Of a stretch of 64,000 bases of DNA, positions 12,062 to 22,970 are shown in pieces. The translations under genes and the position numbers were made by a program. Position 1 is the stretch's first letter, and each line of letters opens with the position of its first letter. Location of the stretch: contig NC_134976.1 of assembly GCF_965638725.1 (NCBI RefSeq), forward strand, positions 558,001 to 622,000, read 5' to 3'. The notes under the pieces are model-generated. The model had not been told where the DNA came from and did no database searches. It saw only the letters and a program-made list of their open reading frames with translations. This DNA is from Aptenodytes patagonicus (taxonomy: Eukaryota; Chordata; Aves; Sphenisciformes; Spheniscidae).

Positions 12062-12760
12062 AGCAGGGAGGAGGAGGAGAGAGGGACGGAGCGGCAGAGA
12101 GGGCTGGGGCAGGGCGGTGGGGTGCCCGGAGAGGGATGGGAGACAGGCAGAGGGACGGGAGATGGGCAGAGGGACGAAGAGAATGGGGAGGAGGAGCTGG
12201 GCAGGGAGTGGGGGAAGGAAAAATCCTGGTGAGGAGCCGGCAGAGGGACAGAGCGGGAAAGAGCTGGAGGGAAAGGGGGACAGCGGGGTGCAGGAAGAAA
12301 AATAGCGATAAGCAGCAGGACAGAGGGAGAGAGAGAGAAGGAGAAGGGCAGGAAGGAGGACAGAGGGACAGACTGACAGAGGCAGGGTGGGGGAGCGGGC
12401 CAGGGGGGCAGAGAGGCAGAAAAGGCACCAGGAGAGTGGAGTGACAGAGAAATGGGAGAGGGAGCAGGACAGAGGGACGGGGTGAAAGGGTGGGAGGGAA
12501 AAGGAGGGGAGAGAGAAGGGGAGAGGCAGGGATGGAGAGTGGGACACGGAGCAAGAGGAGGACGGGAAACACTCCAGCGAGCCTGAGAAACAGAGGGATG
12601 TGGATCCGGACAGGGAGGCGGAGAAGGACAGAACAGCGATGGCCTCCAGGGTGGAGACGGAGGAAGAGCAAAAGGGGATGGGGAGCAGGACGGAGGCCCA
12701 GAGAGGAGAAGGCCCAGCCATCCGAGCAGGGGATACAGGCAGGAAAGAGGGGACAGGCAG
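12062..12760. repeat. Long purine-rich (GGGA/GAGA) tract
   Basis: About 700 bp in which the plus strand is overwhelmingly G and A, with loosely repeated AGAGGGACRG words. The long minus-strand frames across it (Leu/Pro/Ser rich) are a consequence of the pyrimidine-only strand, not genes. Confidence 0.85.
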
Positions 12761-13985
12761 CCGCCATGTTTCTTGAGTGCTCCCCAGGAACAGCACCACC
12801 AGGCAGCTCAAAAAAACGTGCTGCCTGCAAAATCTGGAGAATTGCTTAATTCTGGGCAATATTTAGGCCTGCTGGTTAAAGATTCGTCCATCGAGAGATG
12901 TCTCAGGACCACGCCAGGGCTGGTGGTGCTGCTTTCTGGATCCCGCGGCAGCGATGGGCAGAGGGACAGGTTGCCAGATCCCGGTTCCGGGTACACATGC
13001 GGGCTGTCATGGTCCCCCATGCTTGTTTTTTCCCAGCGAAGCCCCAGCTGGTGCCGGCCCTGTGCTGCAGCCCCAGGGCCGAGGCTGAAGGAGCCAGGCA
13101 TTTCTGCGGGTGCTGCACCCTGCCGGGCCCCACCACCGGCCACCGGCTGCCCTGGGCTTCCCCCCGTTGTCTCCAGCTCTGCTTTCTGCTAACGCCGGGG
13201 GCACTGCAGAATGTCTTGCCCGCTCTCCACAGCTGTCCTGACCCATGTCTGCAGCTTGTATGTTATGTCCACGTCACGCAGCTGGTTTGGGGGTGGCAGG
13301 TCTCTCTCGCGGCACTCTGGGAATGGGGACAAAGCAAACCAAATTGCTCCTTTTCGATCTTTGTCCCCAGGGAAACCCAGTGGAGACGTACCGTTTGCTG
13401 GAGCGTGTCCTGCAGGGAGGTGACAGCCATTTGCAGAGCAGCGCTGAGACCCGCCTGACAGCAAAGGCTCCCGGTGGCTGCAGAGCAGCCCAGGTGAGCT
13501 GGTTCTCTTGGAGGCCACCAGAGCAGCCTTCCTCCGCCCCTGGTTTTTGGTGAGATATGGAGCAGCACTTCTCAGGCATCCAGGCCTGACAAGGGTTTCC
13601 CAGTGCCCCCGTGAGAGATCCTGCTCCCAGGAAGCACCTGGGACAAGCCCCTGGGACAACAAGGGCAGTATCCAGCCACCCAGCGCTGGGTGCTGGCTGC
13701 CCTGAGGGGTCTTGCAGGGAGGACGGGGTCATCTGCCTGGTGGCTCTGACACAGAAATGATGAGCTGAAGCTGGTCATGGCAGGCCAGTTCAAAGTCTCC
13801 GAGTGCCTCGGCCTTTGTCCCTGATAGCGTTTAACCCAGGGACTTTTTCAGGGTGTGACGGATGATGTGGAGATGGAGGCTGGTGATGTCCTGGTGGCTC
13901 TGTCCCACTCCCACTTCAAAGTTGTGATGTCTGAGTTAGTTCTGGGGCCGCCTGAGGGCCCTGGAGGAGATCTCCAGGGAGTTTG
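12761..13985. other. No gene recognised
   Basis: GC-rich sequence beginning with a second YY1-like word (GCCGCCATGTT at about 12760). Many overlapping frames, none with a recognisable domain. Confidence 0.35.
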
Positions 13986-13997
13986 TGTACAATGTTT

Positions 13998-14228
13998 TGC
14001 TATCTTAGGGTTACAATGTCCTAGGGTTACGGGGTGCTAGGGTTACGGGGTGCTAGGTCTATGGGGTTCTAGGGTTATGCAGTGCTAGGGTAACAGTTTT
14101 CTAGGGTTGTCATGTATTAGTGTCAGGGAGAGCTAGTGTTACTGGGTGCTAGGGTTACGGGGTTCTAGGCTTACAGTGTGCTAGGGTTATAGTGTGGTAG
14201 GGTTACGGGATGCCAGAGTGTAAGTGGG
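13998..14228 (+). repeat. Minisatellite, about 16-bp unit CTAGGGTTACGGGGTG
   Basis: Roughly 14 degenerate copies of a 15-17-bp unit such as GCTAGGGTTACGGGGTTCTAG. Each unit carries a TAGGGTTA word, so it looks like telomere repeat with spacer, but it is not a pure (TTAGGG)n array. Confidence 0.85.
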
Positions 14229-14589
14229 ATAGGATTAAAGCGTGTTCTTTTTAGGGACAGGATCTGGGCTTTTTGGTCCTGGCTTCCTGGGTTGTTTGGA
14301 GTTTTTTGCCTTAGCTTATGTTCTGGATGTTTCTTGGAGAGTCCTATTTTAGGTTGTTTTCTTTTTAGGGTTTGGACAGGGGGCTCTGCTTTGTGTATGA
14401 TCTGTCTTCCTGTTGTTTTTTTTGCTGTTCTGGTGGTTTGTTTTGCATTTTCTGTCTTGTAACCATCATTTCTGGTCTTGTAAGGCTGTCCAGGTCGGCC
14501 AGTGTCGCTTCTGCTGTGGTCCAACTCATTTCCGGTGAGTGTCGGACTGTTTTAGCTAGGTGTCCATGGAGAACGACTGCCAGACGACT

Positions 14590-15312
14590 AACGGGCACTT
14601 TTGGGGTGTGGGAGGACTTCTGGCCCACAGATAATGCCTGTCGGAGGGCTAAGTGTACTCCTGAGTTTGTGTAGACTTCCAAATACATGGTGCTTTCTCC
14701 TGCCTTGAGGAAGAGTCATGGGAAGACACCAGCTGCACGGAAGGGCAAACGTTTCCCCAAGGGTACGTGGCTTTTTGGTTTTTGCTTTTGAGTAAGAAAC
14801 CTGCCAAGAGGCTGCTACCATGAAGTTTAGTGGCATTTGGTGAAGTCCTGGCTTGAGTATTGCGTGACTTGAAACATCACTGAAAAAATGGTGGAGGTTT
14901 GTCTGCATGTTCTGGATGCTTCAGATTTGAACGTCTGCTCGTGGTGGTGACTTCATACTGTCCTTAGCTCCTGTGTCAAGGCACGACACGTGCTCAGGGT
15001 GAGGTTCGTCATCCACGACAGGGGATGTGAATCCGTATTTCAAATAGACTTCTTGATCATTTTGAATTTTTGGGGGCCAGCTTCTTCTCAGATCCGTTGA
15101 GCCATCCTTGGTTTTGCCTCTTCATGTAACTGGTGAAGAGCTCGTAGGAGGAGCAGGAGAAGGGTCAGTGCTGCCGTTTCCATGTTGGTCACTTGTGCTG
15201 CAGTTGTCAGGGTTATCTTCCATCCAGAGATTCTTTGCAGAAATGCCTTTAAGCCACTTGTCCCTTTTGTGAGGGGGAGCGGACTTAATGGAAGACATTT
15301 TGTTCCTCATTA
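14590..15312 (-). pseudogene. Decayed hAT-transposase-like (ZBED5/SCAND3-type) retrocopy
   Basis: On the minus strand the segments run in the order expected for the N-terminus of domesticated hAT transposases of the ZBED5/FAM200/SCAND3 type: a basic N-terminal segment (HKRDKWLKGISA), then EVYLKYGFTSPVVDDEPHPE leading into a BED-finger-like CLDTGAKDSMK, then a SWQVSYSKAKTKKPRTLGE segment resembling the SYLVSYRIAKAKKPHTIGE block of that family. At least two stops and frame changes interrupt it, and no intron is evident, so it reads as a processed or transposon-derived relic. The assignment rests on remembered family motifs and needs a search. Confidence 0.45.
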
Positions 15313-18300
15313 GTGCCTCAGGGATTTACCTGTTGCTTCTTGTTTGTTTGTTTGCTTTTTGTTTGCTATGCTTAATTTAAAAAGCTTACTGTAGCTCTTT
15401 GGATTTCTGTCCTTAAAGGAAGCCTCTAGGATTTCTACCCGGGAGTGTCCAGAACACACTGTGCTTGTACACTGCTGTCAGCCTTCAGTCTAGAGAAATG
15501 GCTGGTGGTGGTGAAAGTTTAACAGTCACATAACTCAAATGCATCTGAAATGTACAAGCTTTGGGGGATGATTCTCAGCAGCTCATGAACAGCATGTTCT
15601 GCTGTGCTTTACCCGTTTAAAATAGTGTATCACCAGAAATGTCTTCCCTAGTGCCTGCACGGAGCAAGAACCTCCAGTAGCAAGGGCATGCTGACCCGCT
15701 TGGGCTTCAAAGCGACGGCTAAATGTAAATAGGTTAAAAAACCAGTCCCCTGGTAGCAGTGTGTGTGTGTGTGTGTGTGTCTCAAAGTCCACCTGACCCT
15801 CCACGCTTACTCAGCATGTCACAACTTCACGTGGGTAAGGGTGGATGGAGTCAGTAGAAGCAGGTGTTGTAACTGGCCAGGCAGTTGACCTAAAGAAATG
15901 AAAAATTACCTTTGAAGGGAGCGGCATGCCGTTAGATGTCGGGGTGTATTGCCTTTTCCTTCCTTGGTCTGAGCACAGAGAACTGGGAGGCGTTTCCATC
16001 TGGGGGAGGGAAACTCATCCAACAGCCACCATCAGCCTCAGGGCTTGTGGTCCTTGATGGAGGCGTAAGTGCTTGGGACGATTTTACTTGTGTGGTGTTT
16101 CTCATTCTGCTCCCAGGTTTTCCCATTAACGTTTGCTCTCCGGTTTATTTGCCTTCATAGTGTTTTGTAAATTCTCTCCATTATAGCCCTGAGCCCTGCT
16201 CGACATGTTCCTTTCTCTGAAAACCCATCAATAGCTCTGGAGTTTACCTTGGGAGCAGAGAAAAGGGGGGACCCTTTAGAGTTGAGGAGAGAATTTAATA
16301 TGAGAAACACTTCAGTGTTATGCATCTTCTGAGGCTGAATGTACCTGCTTTAACTTTTTTGGTTGGTTTTGCAGTCTTTATATAATTCCTACTTAAACGC
16401 CTACTTCTGCAAAAGAAGAAGAAATCACTTCGATGTCTGTGTCTGACTAAAAGAACTGACCTGAACCTATGGAAAACTGATGTGGACAGCCATTTTTTGT
16501 CGTTCTTGGGTACCGCATCTGACTTGTAGAGCTTTCCCTGTGCGTAGGGTGGTGGTTTGTACTTGGCATTGTCCAATCTTCTTTCTGAACCGAACAAGTT
16601 ACTCTTTCACAGCTTTTTTTAGTAATGTTTCGCTTGATGTGCAACTTCTTGCTCTTCACGTGTCAGCTAGCCAGAAGGTGAATATTTGCCAAGATGAGTA
16701 TTTGCTGAGAGTCGTGGGCTCTGTACTGCTGGAACACAGGCCGGTTGTGCCTCACCGGTGCCCCCGGGTTGTGTCCCAGGCTCGGGTTACCTGCTGCTTA
16801 GCACCAATGTGGTTTTGGACCGCGTGTGGTTTCTTGGGGGAGGACGAGAATTTATGTCGTCCGGTGTGTTTTAGGGGAGAGATTGGGAAATGTCTGGGGT
16901 GGGAATGTAGAAAGACTCGTAAGGAATTGTAGATGTCAGCTTTAACGTATTTTGTTCACTTAGGCCAGAGTTTGAAAACCTACTTACCTACAGGAAATTA
17001 TCCAGGATGAATATAAGGACTTAACTTTGACAGAAATGTGTTTCTTTCATTAGAACACGGTAATTTCTGATGTATTTCGCTGCTGCTTTTCCTGCATCTC
17101 GAGGTAGATCCCTTTGCTGGTCCTTCTCCAGGAGCAGCTGACGCTGTGCTTTCATGACAGCCTTTCCCTGGCTGCTCTTCAGTGAACGCTGCTGCTTCAC
17201 AGACCTTCTCCGCGTGCCGCTGGCTTGCTCCAGTGCGTGCTGCACTGCTGGATGGGGCTGGGGAGCTTTGACTTTTAACTGGGGTTAAAACTCACTTGGC
17301 CCAAGCAGCGGTGTAGTTTTGGTAGCCAGCGTTGCCCCTAACCTGTGTGTTACCTCCTGCAGCTCACGGTGCCGCTGCAGAAATGCATGTTCCGGCAGGA
17401 CGGGGGGAGAGGCAGGAGCAGGCAGACGGGGCTGCTTGTGCTCCTGGGAACTGCGAGCGCCCCGCGGGGAGGCAGGGAGCTGGTGCAGGGAGCTGGTCCA
17501 GCTGGGAGGGGAGTGGGGAGAACGGGAGCACGCAGGCGAGGGTGAGAGGAGGCGGGGTGGTGGCAATCTGGGGTGGGGACCCTGCATGCATTGGGGGAGC
17601 CGCACGGGGAATCCTCTCTGCCGAAACAGCACCAACGGGGGTCCCTGGCTCCTGTCAGCGGCAAACAAACTGGCAGGAATCGTGGTCCATTTGTGGCTGG
17701 GCGCGAAAGCAGGGAAGGAGCTCGGGAAGTGTTTGTGTCAGAGACACATAAATTACATTTTCTGCACATCTTTTTCAATTTTTCAGCGAGCTGTGAGGCT
17801 GGGAGGAAAGACAGTGGGTAGGAGGGAATGTGCTTAGTGACATATCCAAGGAGGACAAAGAAAATAAATATCTAAGTAAGGGTCAGCCTAACTGTTCTGA
17901 GTTTTGGCTGTTTAAATGTTGACCTGAACTGCAGCAGTATCAGGCCTGTGTCTTGCAGGTAAAGCCTGAATGCAGCCTTTTGCATCAGCCTTTACAGTGC
18001 CCAGTAACTGTTTTATTCCTGCACAAGCGTTGTGAACAGGAGTTGCCTCTTACATTGGCACGGTCATCTCTGTAGGTAATGCTGCACACGTTCATGCAGA
18101 TGCTGGGCAGACCAGAAGCTGTAATGCCAGTAGAGAAGGGCAGCTTGGCACGAGGATCATGCTGTGGCTCTCGCAACCACGGCCATTTGTGCTTGTTTGT
18201 TACTGTCGTGCTAGAGGAATTTCCCAGGTTTGGCATCTAGTGTGAAACTCCAGGGATCCTCTGTTTTTTCAGGTCTGGTGAAAGGATCGTACGTATCCAG

Positions 18301-18689
18301 GTGGCTGCTGGAGTCTGGGAGTGTCAGTCCACGCTCACTGCATTGCTCGCAGACAGTCGGCGTGCTTGGGGGGAGCGATGCGGGTCAGGCTGTGTTGGAT
18401 CTGTGCAAGGGTGTACAGCAGCTGCAGAACCTGGACGTTCAAGCCGTGGGTGTAAACCCTGAGTAAGAACAGAGGAGGGGAAAAAGGGTCTTCAGAGGCT
18501 GTAGTCATGATCAGTTTTCTTCCCAGGGGCTCTGGGGCTTTGTGAGCAGAAAACTCTCCCTGAAACTCCTCCTCCTGAAAGGTCTGTTATGCTCTCTACC
18601 TCCTGCTCCATTTTGGATCTTACTTACAAGAAAAGTTGGGGTTTTTTGGTTTGGCTGTTTTTTCCCCCTCTCTGGGATGTGAAATGCCT
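15313..18689. other. No gene recognised; one (GT)n
   Basis: Contains a (GT) run at 15760-15780 and a GC-rich patch near 17330-17620. A minus-strand frame at 17021-17245 rich in Gln, Lys and Arg has no family I recognise. No spliced structure could be assembled. Confidence 0.35.
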
Positions 18690-18895
18690 CTGTTTTGGAG
18701 AAAAGCAAGCAGGTCCCTCTGGATGGCATCCCTTCCCTCAAGCGTACTGACAGCACCACTCAGCTTGGTGTCACCTGCAACCTGGCTGAGGGTGCACTCG
18801 ATCCTACTATCCACACCATCGATATTAAACTGTATAGGTCCCTGCATGGACCCTTGAGAGACACTGCTCCTTGCTGGTTTCCACTTGGGCATTGA
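18690..18895 (-). mobile_element. CR1 LINE fragment (old)
   Basis: About 200 bp of the reverse transcriptase region on the minus strand. It reads as the segment around GSMQGPIQFNIDGVDSRIECT, QVAGDTKLSGAV and [11 protein letters not shown]. The active site is degraded to VAGD and the frame is short. Neither end of CR1 is present. Confidence 0.85.
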
Positions 18896-21639
18896 GCCAC
18901 TGGCTGTTCCTCTTTTGTTAACCTTTTCCGTCCCCATGAGGAGCTGGGGAGGCTGTTGGGGGCAGGGCGGAATACAGGGAGCCCCCACATTCCCTCCTGG
19001 GAGTCCCCCAAACAGAAGGTCAGAGCCGGCAACCCCAGAGAGTCCTTAGCAGCCAACAGACAGAACGGACCGTGGTGCTGCCAGCGCTGCAGCTCCCACC
19101 GCGCGGCCCCTGGGCCCCCCCTGGCGCCCCGGCTGCTTCAGCCTTTTGTCCATCCCGAAACCTTCTACCCCCAAGGCAGGGACCGACCCCGATCCCTGCA
19201 GCCCGGGGACACTCTTGGGGGAAGGAGCGGAGGTGACCGCCAGCGATAGCTCCCAGCTCTCTTTCAGGCTCAGCCAAGCTGTGCCGACTGCATGGGCAGG
19301 AGCAGCCCTTCCTGCAGCCTGGGCACCCCAGGCACCCCCAGCAGGTATGGCACCCCCAGCAGATAAGGCCATCTGTCCCATTTCACTTCCTATGAGCGAG
19401 TCTCCTTCCCGATCTGCAACCCTGTCCCACTGGCACAGCAGCTCACACCATGGGAAGTGCCCCAGCCACAAGGTCCCCATGTGCCTAGCGCAGATCCGGG
19501 GGATGTCAGCGATCGGGGCCGGCTCGGCAGGTGCCCCTGGAGGGTGCCCACGGCCCAGCACGGCTCCCACTCACCCACGCAGGTCTGCAGATGGCTCCAT
19601 GCGGCTGCTGCTTTGACGCCCAGGTCTTCTGCAGCCAGTGGATGAGCACCAACCCGCCTCCACCAGCCACTGGCACGCTTGGCCACGGTGCCGCTGCTCT
19701 GCCGGGTTCTGCCCTGTGGGGCCACATGGGCTGCGGGACCCCCCTGACCTGGGCAGCCCCTGGGACCCCCCAGGGCCAACCGTGACACCTCACACCCTAC
19801 AACCATCAGGGGAGAGCAGTGGCTCCAGCTCCCCCGGTGCTGCCGCCGTGCTTCCCTGGCTACCAGCACATGGAGAGGCAGTTTGCACGGCTCAGTCTCT
19901 GCAGCACGGCCACCCCGGCGGGGGCAGCCCCAGGCAGCAACGTCCCCCTGGGCAGCAACATCCTCCTCAGCCACTGTGCTGCCCCCACAGCCAAGCCGTT
20001 GGGGACCCGGCAGGTGACATTGCACTGCCCAAGGAGATGCTTCGGGGTTGCTCCCTCGTCAGCCAGGACGCTCCCAGCAGCGTCCAGATGCCTGGGGACC
20101 CTGGTGGCACCGGTGGAGCCATCCCCCACTACGACATCGGCTGCTCACCCCTGACTACAGCGTCCCTGAGACCACCAACGCAGTCCTGAGCATAGAGCAA
20201 CTCACTACCATTGGGATGGAGCGCCAGGAACCATGGTGGGAAGCTTGGAGGGACCTGCCACCACCCCACCCTGGCATGTCCCAGCCTGGCATGTCAGAAA
20301 AGCAGGGGAAAAAGCAGAGGAGCACCTGGCCAAACCCACCCAGCAAGCGCAGGGCTCTCGCAGCCAGCACTGGGGTGGGAGGGTGGGATTAGACCCACAG
20401 CAGGGATGAGATGGAGATGGGGGGTGGGGGTGGGTTGGAGGGGGGGTGGGTGTGTGGGGGGTGGTGTAGTTGGGGGGTGTGTGTGTGTTATAATAGCTTT
20501 CATCACACAGTTGCTCTTTTTTTTTTTTTCCCCATTAAAAGCCATTTCTCCAGAACCGCTCTGTGCCTGTGTGGGAGGGGGAGGGAGCGCAGGGGGCACT
20601 GGGAAATGGCACCCAAGAGGTGCAAAAGCCCCGCTGAGCCCCAAATCAGAGCTGGTGAGTCCCGAAGGGCATGGAGCTGCCCCCAGGGCTGAGTCACCGC
20701 CAGCAGGGCAGGCAATGGCGGGGGGTGACTCCCCTGTCCCCTTCCCCAGAGGAAGCAGCCCTTTGGCAGGGGAGCCAGGACAGACGGGTCTCTGCAGGAC
20801 TCACGGACACAGCCCCACGCAGAAAGCAGCACTGAGCCCCTGGGACAAGGACAGACCTGGGGGGCTGGCGGTGGGACAGACACACATGACAACAAGGGCT
20901 GCAACGCCTTCGTCTTGAACACAAACAGCGTCCCCTCCAGTGGGGACAGGGCCCAGTGCAAAGCCCTTAAAAGCCTCAAAACAATCACAGCCTTCCTTGG
21001 GTCCCACCGCCCTCAGCTCCGGAGCCTGGCTTTGCTTCACTGCCACAGTAAAATAACCCCAAATCACCCCAATAATGCCGAGGGTGGGAGCTGCAGGCCA
21101 GGCAGGGACCCTGCTCCCCTTGCCTGGCTGCACCTTGGGCAGCTGCAAGACCAGGACGGGGGAAAATACAATTGAAAATAAAATCATTGCGCTGGCCAGA
21201 AAGTGCCTGGAAACCTCATCTCTCTTCATGGACCATTTCCCATCCGAGCTCCACAACTTGGGGCCGATGCAGCCAACGGCGCCTTCAGGAAGCGGCCTCA
21301 CCTTTCCGGGTCTGGCTTGCAGAAGGTGCAGGGTGAGGTTCCCAGTGCCAGGGGTCGGGGGGGGCTGAGCCCCACCTTAGGGTAGTCCCAGCGATGCTGC
21401 TGGGGTGGTGGGAGCTGGTCTGGATGCTGGGCAGGCACAGTCCCGTTTGCGTCGGCACGGCACTGCGCAGCTCCCTGTGCCGCTGCTGCTCAGCGTCTCA
21501 CCCCGAGCGTTGTCCCTGCCCCAAAACTCCTGTCCCCTGGAGCAGCTGCACCGCCACCCCTCGTAGCTCTCGGGGGCCACAGAGAGTTATTCTGCTTGAG
21601 AGAAGGAGGAAAACAAAAGAAAAGAAGAATCCCAGAACA
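18896..21639. other. GC-rich, no gene recognised; G-rich run
   Basis: A GC-rich region with many mutually overlapping frames and no recognisable domain. Between 20404 and 20490 the plus strand carries closely spaced G runs (GGGGTGGGGGTGGG and similar) followed by (GT)n, which could form G-quadruplex structure. A T12 run and AT words follow near 20518-20540. Confidence 0.4.
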
Positions 21640-22745
21640 CAAACTTCAGGGCTGACCAAAAGTTAAAGCATGTTATTAAGGGCATTGTCCAAATGCCTCT
21701 TAAATACTGACAGGCTTGTCCGGGTCCCTCTGCAGAGCCTTCCTACCCTCAAGCTCATCAACACTCCCGCTCAACTTGGTGCCGTCTGCAAACTTACTGA
21801 GAGTGCACTCGATCCCCTCATCCAGATCATTGATAAAGACATTAAACAGAACTGGCCCCAAAACTGAGCCCTGGGAACACCGCTCGTGACCGGCCACCAA
21901 CTGGACTGAACTCCATTCACCACCACTCTTTGGGCTTGGCTCTCCAGCCAGTTTTTTACCTAGTGAAGAGTACGCCTGTCCAAGCCATAAGCACCCAGTT
22001 TCTCCAGGAGAATGCTGTGGGGAACAGTGTCAGGCTTTACTGAAGTCTAAGTAGACAACATCCACAGCCTTTCCCCCATCCCCTAAGTGGGTCACCTTGT
22101 CATAGAAGGAGGTCAGGTTAGTCAAGCAGGACCTGCCTTTCATAAACCCATGCTGACTGGTCCTGATCACCTGGTTGGCCTGTTCGTGTTGTGCGATGGC
22201 GCTCAAGATGATCTGCTCCATAACCTTCCCTGGCACCGAGGTCAGACTCACAGGTCTGTAGTTCCCCGGATCCTCCTTGCAGCCCTTCTTGTAGATGGGC
22301 GTCACATTTGCTAACCTCAACTGGGACCTCCCCGGTTAGCCAGGACTGCTGATAAAGGATGGAAAGTGGCTTGGTGAGCACTTCCACCAGCTCCCTCAGT
22401 ACCCTTGGATGGATCCCATCCGGCCCCATAGACTTGTGTGTGTGTCTAAGTGGTGTAGCAGGTCGCTAACCATTTCCCCTTGGATTATGGGGGCTTCATT
22501 CTGCTCCCCGTCCCTGTCTTCCAGCTCAGGGGGCTGGGTACCCCGAGAACAACTGGTCTTACTCTTAAAGCCTGAGGCAAAGAAGGCATTAAGTACCTCA
22601 GCCTTTTCCTCATCCTTTGTCACTATGTTTCCCCCTGCATCCAAGAAAGGATGGAGATTCTCCTTAGCCCTCCTTTTGTTGCTACTGTATTTATAGAAAC
22701 GTTTTTTACCGTCTTTTACGGCAGTAGCCAGATTAAGTTCTCGTT
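21640..22745 (-). mobile_element. CR1 LINE, internally deleted
   Basis: CR1 on the minus strand. From the right it carries the linker before RT ([33 protein letters not shown]), then [56 protein letters not shown] and [10 protein letters not shown] (active site FADG, second Asp lost). Just after EGRKALQRD it jumps directly to a 3'-end-like segment (GACCAAAAGTTAAAGCATG on the plus strand), skipping several hundred bp. Small indels break the frame near 22030 and 22325. Inactive. Confidence 0.92.
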
Positions 22746-22970
22746 AGGGCAGTCTCGGTCTCCCTCCCCTCCAGGAGCCCCGCCCTCCCGAGGTGACATG
22801 TGGGGGTGGGGCATGATGGGGGGCGGTGCTTGGGGGAGGGGCGGCACCCCGGGGGCGTGGCTGCAGTGGGGAGGCTGGGCTGTGAGGTCACAGAGCCCCG
22901 CTGTGCCACGCTGAGATGTGCTGTGCGGTGCCGCGGGCACCGCTCCGCCAGTGCCAGCAGCGGCAGCAGC

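Noticed and set aside
11781..12859. Two long minus-strand open frames (311 and 349 codons) rich in Leu, Pro and Ser
   Set aside because: They are forced open by the pyrimidine-only strand of the purine tract. No domain, no splice logic, extreme composition.
13998..14228. True interstitial telomere
   Set aside because: The TTAGGG units are never consecutive; spacers of 8-10 bp separate them.
19000..21600. Gene in the GC-rich block with many 80-235-codon frames
   Set aside because: Frames on both strands and all phases overlap equally, with no domain, signal peptide or consistent splice sites.
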